This document shows, one piece after another, positions 25,048 through 35,059 of a stretch of DNA of 64,000 nucleotides (the first letter of the stretch is position 1; each line of letters starts with the position of its first letter). The stretch spans positions 3,213,348 to 3,277,347 of the forward strand of contig NC_018392.1 in assembly GCF_000208865.1 (NCBI RefSeq). Direction: 5' to 3'. The DNA is from Neospora caninum Liverpool. Taxonomy: Eukaryota > Apicomplexa > Conoidasida > Eucoccidiorida > Sarcocystidae. The notes beneath the pieces are model-generated. The model was not told the origin of the DNA. It saw only the letters and a list, made by a program, of their open reading frames with translations, and did not search any database. The translations under genes were made by a program, and so were the position numbers.

Positions 25048-27525
25048 ATATATGTCGGGAAGAAGGACTCTACGTCTGCATTTCTCTGTGCCTGTTGGGG
25101 ATCAGTGTGGAAGCAGACCAGCGTTTCTCGTTTGGCTGTATTGCTGTGTGCATGCATTCATATCTAAAACCGTACACGACACTCCCACGCATGCACGCAT
25201 ATATGCCCAGTCACAGGAATGTGGATGCATACGTGCAATGCGTTTTTGGAAGGTCCGAAAGCATCACGATAACTTGGCCCACCTATACCCGTTTTCCGAC
25301 AACGGGGACAACGACGAGAATGACGGGAACGACGAGAGCATGAGCGTGCAGAACCCAGAAGGTATGAGGGGGTCAAAACCAACACTTCAGAACTTCTAAA
25401 GCGCAGAGAAACGAACACGCAAAATGCGAGAAATGCAGACAGAACAGAAACATAAGCACATGTATAAACGTATTATGCTCATATATTTACATGTATATTC
25501 GGAGTTATTGAATTGTCGATTTGCCCTCAAAAGGAGTCGAAGATTTGCGTCTACATGCTCATCTCATGACGCTGTTTTTCACAAATATATTCGCATATAT
25601 GTATGTGTGCATGCACGCATATCCACGTATTTACGCGTTCCTCCCCATATGTGTGTATATAGGTACTTTCTATATACAGTGCGAGTAAGGCTGTACACGC
25701 GTTTCTTGTGTAGCGGATGGGTGGCGTTTGCGTGTCTGGCCATTTGGTCACTTCGCCGTTGCTGGTTTGTCTTGTCTTTGTCAGGGGAAACGAAGGAGAG
25801 CCCCACACCGGTGAAAGGAGAGAGTCGCCTGGATTCTCTGCAGAGAATCGCAGAAATGCAACAGCTGCTGGAGGATTTGGTTAGCCACGAAGAAGACGCG
25901 GAAACGACCGAACCTCAGCCACGCAGTTCCCATGTGCATACACTCCGCCTGCATCGTCTAGCTGGACTCCTGGACGAGACACTTTGCAGCAACACGTGCA
26001 GAGTTGTAGATGATCGCTTCCTCTATGGCATGTACACGAAAACGTGTCCGTGGAACGACGCGTATTACGGCTTTTATGGCCTCTGTAGCGCTGCTGCGCC
26101 CCGTTCGTCTGAAAACTCACGCAGAGAGTTTGTTGCCGATTCAGAAGAGGGAAGCGAGGACGACGACCATGACCTTGTCCTCAAGTTTGAAACGAAGGCA
26201 AGGCGGTTCCAGCAAAAAGAATCTGTTCTCTCCTCTGGGCAGTGGGCTGCTACATTCCCACCTCTGCTTCCATGTACGGTCGCACGAAACAATCATTATC
26301 AAAAGAACAATAAGAATCAAAAGCCTCCCACATCAGTCAGTCACGGCGTTAGATTTAAGAGTGCAAGGACCTCAGACTCCTCGCACGTTTAACTGCGTTT
26401 CTCGTTTCACTCGCCGTTTCCGGTTTTCAGTTCCTCCCGTGATCAAGCTTGGTCGAGTTTACCTTTTCGCTTCTCTGTGTCTATCATTTCTAGTCAAAAT
26501 GTACATCGTACCCGTGAGCTCCCTGGGTGCCCCGAGACATTCGCTGCACGGATATGCGTCTCTAGCGGCATGTCTGCGTATACCGGAATCTACAGCAAGA
26601 AACGCATATACGCCAATATTCGCAGGTATTGGTAGCTGTATGCGCCTATACGTAGATTGCCGCGTCCACAGGCAAATGTGTGCTTGAACAGAACAGCGAT
26701 CTTAGTCCTTCAAAACTCCCGTCGCGGCTAGGCTTTTTGGCAGCACGTAGCCAGTCTGGGTTCCACGTTGTGCTGCCTTTTCTAGGCGAGACGTGCCTGC
26801 ATTTCTTTCTTCTGCTTCAGCACCGGACGACCCCAAGGAAATTGCGGAGTACGTTTTGACTTACATGAGCAGCATTTGGCATCACGCCGGGACCGCCGAA
26901 ATGGGAACTGTCGTGGACGATCTCTTCCGCGTTAAAGGCCTAGACGGCCTCTCGATTGTCGACGCTTCTGTTCTCCCCCAAATCACTCGTGGCAACCCAA
27001 CCGCGACACTTCTGCTCATGGGACGGTGAGAGATAGAATCGTGGAGCTTTCCGAAAAAAAGGCATCGAAAAAGACAACAGAGAGAACTTGGCCGACACAG
27101 GCGAGCGGCTGTAACTGCACTCGCACCGCGAGGACGGCCTCGCGATTATCGAGGCTTTCTGATCAGCGGAAAGTTGGAGTCGGGTGAAAGGCGTACCGAA
27201 AAAGGTGAAACGCCGCTCCAAACCCGAACTTCAGAGCGCGCAAAGGGGACTTGACTCGTGTTTCTCGCCTCCGAGAATCTTCGACGTCTGTGCTAGGACT
27301 TAGCGTTCACCGGGAAAACCAGGCTTCAGTCGTGTGTGTCACCGTTTGGAAAGAAAAATACACGACAAGGAGAGTGAAATGGAAACACGTGAAAGGCAGG
27401 AAAGCCTCAGTGAGAAAAAAAAAAATCATGGACGTTCCACAGGTAGTGGCTTTTCCAAATTACCCGTACAATTACAAATGTGCACACATGCAGTGCCCTG
27501 CATTCATCTCTCTGCATCTCTCTCT

Positions 27526-27561
<36 letters not shown>

Positions 27562-27795
27562 ATATATATATTTATATGAATAAATACATATATGTATATA
27601 ATTATATACACGGGTAGGTGTGTGCGTATCTATAAATATGCACGCCTATCGATCTGCATGTTTGTCTGGAGAGGACTGTGAAGCTCCGACCGCTTCTGCC
27701 GCTATGGAGTCTCTTTGTGTGTTGGCTGGTGTTGCAGCTACGCCGCACTGAGAAAACTGGAGGCTCAGAGCCGTTCCGAAAGAGCAGGCGCCTGA
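19745..27795 (+). CDS. GMC-family FAD-dependent oxidoreductase
   Basis: Exons: 19745-20180, 20648-20919, 21498-21827, 22565-22688, 23176-23518, 23904-24059, 24369-24522, 24779-24928, 25211-25361, 25785-26273, 26431-26451, 26821-27025, 27738-27795. They total 2889 nt (962 residues) and all phases agree. The ADP-binding Rossmann fold reads DYIVVGAGAAG and continues over the first splice as GKRVLVIERG. GMC signature 1 is GKVTGGGTSVNVGIM and a signature-2-like segment is SSGAILSAVNLFKSGVG. The C-terminal substrate domain has IWHHAGTAEMG with the expected active-site His, then GNPTATLLLMGRYA. The 58-nt last exon completes the family's C-terminus. Met1 (AAAACCATGA context) precedes a hydrophobic stretch around residues 22-36, a signal peptide or anchor. 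The family oxidises alcohols such as choline or glucose; substrate unknown. Length exceeds the usual 550-650 because of acidic inserts in exons 9-10. An upstream in-frame ATG lies at 19682; exon 9, the exon 10 end and the 21-nt exon are less certain. Confidence 0.85.
22176..22205. repeat. (AT)n microsatellite
   Basis: Fifteen AT units in the GMC oxidoreductase intron 21828-22564. Confidence 0.9.
22963..23012. repeat. Interrupted (AT)n microsatellite
   Basis: Pure AT run at about 22963-22983 followed by ATAC/ATATGT variants, in the intron before exon 23176-23518. Confidence 0.85.
25006..25043. repeat. (TA)n microsatellite
   Basis: About 19 TA units roughly 80 bp after the donor of exon 24779-24928. 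Confidence 0.9.
27529..27558. repeat. (AT)n microsatellite
   Basis: About 15 AT units, then degenerate TATA/AAATA sequence to about 27615, inside the last intron (27026-27737) of the GMC gene. Confidence 0.9.
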
Positions 27796-29475
27796 GGGCG
27801 TGTGCTGAGAAACCTTGCTTCAAGGAACGGAAACAAGAAACAGCTTCTAGACTTCACCGCACTTTGCCTACCTCCGTTTCCGCCGTCGCAGAGGCCTCAA
27901 AAAACTCCCGCCTGGATAGGCTTCCTCCTGTCTACGAGACAGCCGACGGTCGGCATGCGGGCCCAGCTTCCCCCCGGTTTTGTGTGCCTCTCTCCCTCTC
28001 TCGCCGTTCACAAAAACTTCCTTGTCTCGTCATATGCGTGCATACCTCGACGCACCCGCTGTGGGCTACGCCAGGGGTCCGATGGCGGGAGGAGTGCGAC
28101 AGGCGGTTTTGTATATTCTGGTGTGTCTGCAAATGTTGTGTGTGGATGTTGCGTATTGTTCGCTGTTTGTATGGACGCGCGCAGCAGGTTTTCGAGGCTT
28201 TTTCTTTCGCGAACGCAGAGAAGGGAGAGAGCACCACCCGTACCCTTTGTCCTTAGGTTTCCTTTTATCCAGGGGGAAGCCTAACCTGGAACCAAGTCCC
28301 ATTAACCATTAATGCATGTGCAAAAATGCATCTGCGTCGTTCTCGCCGTCACTTGTCTCGGTTTTCCGCCAGTGTTTGTGTCTCTCCGTTTCCGCGCAAC
28401 TGGTTCCCTGTTAGAAAGACCTTCCGTTCCTTCCCCACCCTCTGCTCTGTTTCCGCAACGATGCGCAGTAGCGGCTGAACCTCGCAACTTCGAGAAATTG
28501 CCTCGCGTGCGCAGAGAGAAAACACCGCGGATTCGTGTCAGCTCGCCGCTGCCACCGTTCGCGGCGGACACAACGGGGTGTATCTGGGACAGTGCAGTGC
28601 TGAGGAAGATTTGAGAAACAAACGCGAGAGTGTGAATCAACTCTAAGTCTTTCCACTCTCACGGATACCTCGGGTTTTACCCAAGCCCGCTATCCTGAAC
28701 GCGTCCAGCTAGGCGTACTCTAATAGACTCAAAAACTTACGTCCACGCGGCTCTGTGCGGAATTCCAGAGACACCTTTGCGGAGGCCTTTCTGGGTTTGC
28801 CTGTTCCATCTACTGCTGTCTGTTCACCTGAACGTCTACGTCGCTCCATTTGTGCTGCCTCTTTTATAGCCCGATTGGAAACGATCTGTTGGTTCTTGAA
28901 AATGTCGCAAATCATGTAGCAAAAGACCTAGACACAAGACTCGAGTCGCGTCGAAAAAGAGTTTGGACACCAAGCGCCGAAACGAGACCGCAGCCGAGCC
29001 ACCAAAAGCCTGAACAGAATCGCCCTGCTCTCTCAAGGCCCGACCCAGAATGCCAAAAGAACGCTTCTAATCGATTTTGACCTTTGAAGTTCAAGTTACA
29101 TTTCCGAGGTTTCGGTAGACCGTCGTTCTATCGCGAGAGGCCGCCTGTGTGCTCGAGGGAGCACAGCAGCGGGCTCCGAAGGGGATCGCAGCCCCAGCTG
29201 ACAACCGTCCGCGAAGCGGCTAGTTGGGCGATTCTTCGCTGGATAATCGAAGATCCCATGAAACGAGGAAAGATGACTTCCTCTAGCCACTCTCGGATCT
29301 CTAAAGAAAACACGACAGGAAACACACAGACGACACGCGATTCGATTCCGGAACCCTGAAGAGCCAAGACAAAAACACGAGCTTGGGGAACACCCTCACG
29401 AGCGCTGCGACTCTAAAAGGTGGCACCAAGAGAACGGAAACGAAAAGAAGGATGCATAGAATAGGTCTGGTCTTC
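27796..29475. other. Convergent intergenic region
   Basis: Contains the 3' flanks of the GMC oxidoreductase gene (plus) and the PH-domain gene (minus). A Lys/Arg-rich minus-strand frame at 28709-28915 ends near a GTAAGT consensus donor, but I found no partner exon, so it is left as probable untranslated sequence. Nothing else is recognisable. Confidence 0.5.
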
Positions 29476-32400
29476 TCAATCGCTCCGTTCGGCGCGCGCT
29501 TCGTTCGCGTCCCATTTATCGGGATTACCTTTCCTTTCCTGTTTTGCTTGTTGATCGGTATCTTCGTCTTCGTGCTCTTCGCTGTTTCTCTCCTTGGCCC
29601 TTCCCTTTCCTCCTCCGTCGGCGTCTCGCTCCGTCGCGGCGGTCTTTGTCGCTTCGCGTCTTCCTCCTTCTGTCGCTGTCTCCTTCCCGCGTTCTCCCTC
29701 GCGGTGACGCGCTCCTGTTGGTGCTTCGCTCTCTGGGTCGTAGGAACGAATGTAGGCTAGCACTTGCTGAAGCGTAAATTGGGCTGCACAGAGACAAGCG
29801 GAGACAAACGAAACGCGGACAGGCAAGAAGAGAGACATGAACAGAGGAAAGAAGGGAACGCGGGCGAGCGGCAGAATTTGAGAAATGCCGCGAGTGCTGA
29901 AGAGGCGGAGCGACGACGTTTCGTCTAAGCGCTAGGCCGTCGGCTGGTTCCCCAGAGGGCGCGCACACCGTACGCTCCAGGAAGACATGCGAGAGAGAAA
30001 AGAAAAGAGAAAACAGGGGGAAAGGGAGGCCGAAGCCGGAGAGAGATGCGAAACCACAGGGACGAGAGTCCCCACGAATCGAGAAAAAGAACGGAAGGGG
30101 AGGGATAAAGATGGCCATACAGCCCCGCAAAGAACGGAAGCACCGAGGAGACCCAGGGATGCGATGGCGCGATTCACGGCGCCAGAAAAGACCGCAAAAC
30201 CCCGGAACTCAGCAGCTGACACAAGACGAAGCAAACGCCGCCACAACCGTCTAGAAGGTGGAGAAGACGCCAGCTTACGCGGGGCAGTGTCGTCTGTCAT
30301 GTAGCCAAACAGGCTCTCTGCCTCTTCCTCCGATTGTTCGTAAGGGCCTCCCTCGTGCCTATCCCCGTCTCGCGCTTTCTCTTCTCTCTCTCGCTTCTCT
30401 TTTCGATCCGCCAGGGTGCGGTAAAAGTCGACGACAAACCCCGCAAGCAGTTCTTGGGTGTCGATAAACGACAGAGTCCCGTCCAGCCTGTACATGCTTT
30501 CCAGCGACTGGAGCTGAAGAAAAAGAGACAAACTGAAAACGCAGACTGCAGAAAGCGAAGGGCTGACGCGCAGCCTGAAGTGAGGAACCCTCCAAAGAAG
30601 AGCGCGGCGGCACACGCGGGTTTTCAGGAAGCGGAACACAGAGTGCTCTCGGGCAGGACCACGCACACACGCCAGGCACTGTAGCAAAAAGGAGAGAGAA
30701 TCCGGAAGAAAATCGAGGAACAGTGGGCTGCCGCCAAAGTGTATCGCTTGCGGCCAATACGAGAAACCAAAAGCGTGTGCCGCAAAAACGAAAGAGCGAG
30801 AAAGATAACAGCAGAGGTACGAGTGGAAATGCCGGGAGCGACTGAAGCGCGAAACAGAGGCGACAGGGAAACAGGGGAGGAAACCGTCGGGCCGAGAGAG
30901 CCCAGTCAGAGGGTATTCCAGAGAGACACAAGACACAAAAAGACGCACCATCGTGGAAGCTCGCCTCTCTTCTCCCTCGCGAATGCGGCGTTCAACGTCT
31001 CTCAGCAAGTCGCCCTCGCGGATGGAGATACACTGCGCTGGAGAAGAGGACATGTCAACCAAGAGGGTCCGAGTCTCTCCTCGGTCCTTCCTTTTGCGTT
31101 TTGCCGTGTCATGGGGCCGTCCCGGTTCACCCGGTTCCTGATGGATTTACGCCCTGTTCTCTCTCTCCCTCTCTTCCTCTCTCTCTCCCTCTCTCTCTCC
31201 CTCTCTTCCTCTCTTCCTCTCTCTCTGCCTCTCTTCCTCTCTCTCTGCCTCTCTTCCTCTCTCTCTCCCTCTCTCCCTCTCTCTCTCCCTCTCTTCCTCT
31301 CTCTCTCTCTTCCTCCCTCTCTCTCTTCCTCTCTCTCTCCCTCTCTCTCTCTTCCTCTCTCTCTCTTCCTCTCTCTCCCTCTCTCTCTCGTTCTTGCAGG
31401 CCTCGCCTCTCGACGCCCCGCGCTCTGCGCCTATCGGCTTTGGACCGCACCCTGAAACCTCAGCCCTCTTCACGGCTGCACGGCTGCTTCGCTGCGTCTT
31501 TTCCGTTGTCTGTCTCCCTCTTCTCGTCCCGTCTTGCCTCTTTCGTGTCAAAGTTTTGCCGTTTCCCTCTTTTCCGTCTGTGCCCGGACCATCTTTGTTA
31601 CACCCATCCAAGTTCACAGTCGGTCTTACTCGCCAACGCATGGAGCCAAGCGTCGCGTTCCGTTTGAGACTTTGCCTAAGAGAAAAACGGAAAGAAACGG
31701 GAAAACCAGTCGCATCTTGACCCTTTCGTTTCTCTCTTGCGCTCGGCCTCTGGGTGCACTTCTGCGTGGAAACAAAAGCGTCTGAACGCTTTTCTCAGGC
31801 GAGAGTGCACGGAAGCATCTTTTTGCGCGTTTCTCCCGTGATAGCTCCGTGGCTGTTTCTCATTCCCTCCCCGCGTTTTCCCTCGTTTCCGCCTTCCTGT
31901 GCCTGCTCACTTTCCAGTAGTGAGAGCGTTCGCGCGTCTGCAGCAGGAAACTGCATGCATCGTGCGGAGGGGCGACCAGCTGCGGGAAACAGAAAAGAAG
32001 CATTTCCAAATGACGGGAAACTGATTCGCGGAAGAGACAAGGAATCGGGCCTGAGAAGGACGGGAAAGAACGAAAAAGAAAACAGAGAGATGCCTACCTG
32101 GACGCAATCTCGCAGAGGAATGAATGTCCACCGGCCTTGACGCTTCGCAGATCCAGAGACTTGCGCCTGAGACGACCACGAAGAAGACGACGACGGAGAA
32201 AGGGAACAAGAAGGAGAACAAGGAGGAGAGCAAGGAGACGAGGCCGAACAGGAATCTGACGAAGGGGAAGACGGATCGTCTGCTGTCTTGGCATACCAGA
32301 GCGCCTCGGGCCGCAAGAGACAGCGCCGAGCTTTCCACGTCGTTACATCCTGCGGCGAAGGAAGCGGCGAAGTCGGGAAGAGAGACAAGACACAAGTCAA

Positions 32401-33245
32401 GGACGATGACAGACAACGGACAAAGCCAGGCATCAACGCGCGTGGAGAAGCTTTCACGAAGAGTAGAGGAACAACCAAAGACAGAGGCACAACAAATGAC
32501 TCAGGATGCAACAAATGCTACATCTATCTCCACATCTATACATATCTAAAAACATATGTATGTATATAGAAAGATATAAGTATCGTTTGTGGCGTGTGGA
32601 TGAAGAAAGAAAGGAACAGTAGTGACGGGGAGATGGGAACAGAGAGAGGAAAGGTAAGAAAAGGAAAGGACAGGGAACGTACCTTGCTTGCCTTCTCGAG
32701 GATCCCCTGTCGCACAGCCTGAGAGGAAAATGCAGAAAAAAGCGAGGTTCGAACCGAGAGGAAAGAGAAGCGCAGCGGAACGCGGTTTCCAAAACCGTTT
32801 CTAGACAGAAGTTTTCTCTTCCCGAGAGAAATGCAGAAACAGAACTGTCCCGGTTTTGCGTCTGTCAGCGGCAATATCGAAGACTCGCACGCAAGGCATC
32901 GGGACGCAGGCTGGTGATGAACTGCTTTTTGATCCTTGTGTACAGACCCACGCGGTTTTCCACTTCTGAACCACAGAGCCTACGCGCCGATACAACTATG
33001 AATCCAGAGGTATTTATACACGTAGGAATCTACATAAATATACGGATATAAATGTTTTATTTAGTGGCGTAGGCGTGTTTGCGGAAGGCACAAAACAGAA
33101 AAGGAAAGGAGGAGGTCTCGCAGAGAAGACGAGCAGGGAGGAAGGGGCGAGAACGCAAAGTAAGGAAAGACCATGATACGGATCGGAAGCGAAAAGGAAA
33201 CAAACGGCAAAAAGAAGACGATCTGCAGCCTACGTTTTCCTCCAT
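29476..33245 (-). CDS. Pleckstrin-homology (PH) domain protein
   Basis: Minus-strand exons in order: 33245-33234, 32718-32683, 32349-32098, 31979-31911, 31675-31630, 31037-30949, 30513-30279, 29783-29476. They total 1047 nt (348 residues) with all phases closing on TGA. The 12-nt first exon encodes Met-Glu-Glu-Asn in AAAATGGAG context. The PH domain covers about residues 5-140: AVRQGILEKASK (strand 1), TTWKARRCLLRPEALWYAK (strands 2-3), RWTFIPLRDC (strand 4-5), CSFLLQTRERSHYWKAKSQ (strands 6-7) and TERDAWLHALA (C-terminal helix with the conserved Trp). A roughly 40-residue Ser/Pro/Cys-rich insertion splits the strand 3/4 region. Then follow a helical region (LLRDVERRIREGEERR; LESMYRLDGTLSFIDTQELL) and a Glu/Lys/Arg-rich hydrophilic tail. 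PH domains usually bind phosphoinositides or proteins at membranes; ligand and location are not deducible. No transmembrane segment is seen. Confidence 0.82.
31156..31391. repeat. Long polypyrimidine (CTCTCTCC / CTCTTCCT) tract
   Basis: About 235 bp are almost purely C/T on the plus strand, hence purine-only on the transcribed sense of the PH-domain gene. It lies in that gene's intron 31629-31038. The repeat is a mix of 8- and 12-bp CT units rather than a pure dinucleotide. Confidence 0.92.
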
Positions 33246-35059
33246 TTTCTTCGGAATAAATATCTCAACATGACGGCGCGTTCATCGATGCCAGCGTCGC
33301 CTGAAGAAACCCGAACTTCTGGGAAGAAGCGGGCGGCGTCGACGACCCCTCAAGAAAAACGCGTTTTGCTTCTTGACAGCCGCCGTTCTTAGAACAGACT
33401 CATGAGAGCGACAAGAACGCAAACGCTCAGAAAAAAGGCGAAAAAACCAGCCCAGAGTGCAGGACGAAGAAGGAAACAGTCGATGTCACCGGGGAGAGAG
33501 CGAGACAGCGAGAAACAGACAGATAAGACAGAGGAAGACAGAGAATAGAGGGAGAGAAAGAGGATAGAGAGAGAGAGTGAGGGAATAAAAAGCCGAAAAG
33601 AAGAACTGAGGAGAAAGGTAGGAAAAAAAGAAGCAGAAGAATTAAAGGACACAAAGATGGACGGCGGCCTAACACGGAGGATCCGAGAACACAAACGAGG
33701 TAAAGGAGCTATGAAAGCGAAGCAAAGAGGTAACGAACAGACAGAAGCAATCTGAGGAGCGAAGGAAAGAAGGAGAAGAAACGCATCCGCAGAGAGAAGG
33801 AAACGGTTTTTCAGAGGAAAAAGTGTCTTCTCAACTCCGGATAGCTACGTTTCTCCAGAGGGAGACGTGTAGGCTGCATGCAAGCTGTTGTTCTCAACAC
33901 ACAGGCGTATCATCAACGCAGAAGTCTACCGAAACAGATGACATACATATTCACCTTGAGGTAGGTCTGATCAAAAACCTCGACATTGCTGGGTGGAAAC
34001 GTAGATAAACTCTAAAAGATATATAGAAGGAGATATATGGAATTACAAAAACGTGGATGTGTCGGCCGCACAGAGAGAGCAAGGCAACACCCAGGAGACA
34101 GCTCAGATAGCGGCGAGAAAGGTAAACAGAATCCGAGGATAGATTCCATGAGAAAAAAAGCAGGAAATCCTAGGTTGTTCCGTTGAACAGGAGTGAGAAA
34201 GGAACTGAGACTTTTTCGCGCCTTTCCTTTCTTCGCCCAAACGAAAAATCGACGTTTCTTGTCTTGTTTCTCCTCGTGCACCCTTTATTTCCGCATGCAA
34301 ACCAGCCCTTTCCTCTGTGTCTTCCGTCCTCGCGCCTGTTTCTTGCCGATTCGCATCTAGCCTTTTGTTCCTCTTATGAGCTCGAAAACACCTTTGTCGA
34401 AAGAAACAGGAAAAAAGAGGAGAATCTTCAACGGAAGCAGTGTGTTGTCGAGAAGCCGCCGCGCGAGAAACGAAGACGCCTCGAGCTCGAATTGTAGATC
34501 TCTTTCTCTGCCATCTTCCTCTCCTCACAGATACGACGCAGAGGCTCGAGCGTCTCTCCTTGATTTTTTTCCCTTGCCTGTTCTCTCCTGATCTGGTCTC
34601 CCCATGGGAGTCGTCGGGAGGAGACGCGTCTCTGCCTGTCTCCTGTCTCCGTTTTCAAACCAGGGCCCAGCGCCTTGTTCTTCGCGCGTTTCCTCGCGTC
34701 CTCTGCTCCGTTTTTTTTTTCACAGGCCACTTTTCTATTCTCTCCGCTCAGCTGTCTCCATCGACGTCTTTTTTTCTCCCCTCTCGCTCTCTGCTTTGAT
34801 CTGCTGTCTTTCTCCTGGCCCTCACCTCAAAACCTCGCCTCTCTCCGTTAGCCTGTCCTTCTGTCTTCTCTTCTCTCGTCGGCGCAGTAGCCCATTGCTC
34901 TCGGTTTAGCGGCGAGGACGGCAAACTCCCAGAGAGAGAGAGAAGAACCAGATGGAAACGGTGAACGAGGCGTAGACACTCCACGCATTACCTTTCTTGT
35001 TCAAGAATCAAGATTTCTTCCCCATGCAGGTGCCGCCTCTCCTGCGCGCTGGGCAAGTG
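33246..35059. other. Divergent intergenic / promoter region
   Basis: Separates the PH-domain gene (minus) from the quinone oxidoreductase gene (plus). It is purine-rich at 33400-33800 and pyrimidine-rich at 34500-34870. GAGACG-type elements occur at 33863, 34551 (inverted) and as a 12-bp palindrome at 34621-34632. No exon joins either neighbour in phase; a CAG at 35027-35029 could be a 5'UTR acceptor. Confidence 0.55.
34621..34632. promoter_or_regulatory. Palindromic GAGACGCGTCTC element
   Basis: A perfect 12-bp palindrome made of two convergent GAGACG copies, about 430 bp upstream of the quinone oxidoreductase ATG. GAGACG is the core of the WGAGACG element reported at Toxoplasma promoters; the paired arrangement is seen here directly. 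Confidence 0.4.

Noticed and set aside
28709..28915. Lys/Arg-rich minus-strand frame containing a GTAAGT donor consensus
   Set aside because: No upstream acceptor or partner exon in phase was found and the PH-domain gene already ends at a proper stop at 29476; probably 3' untranslated sequence.
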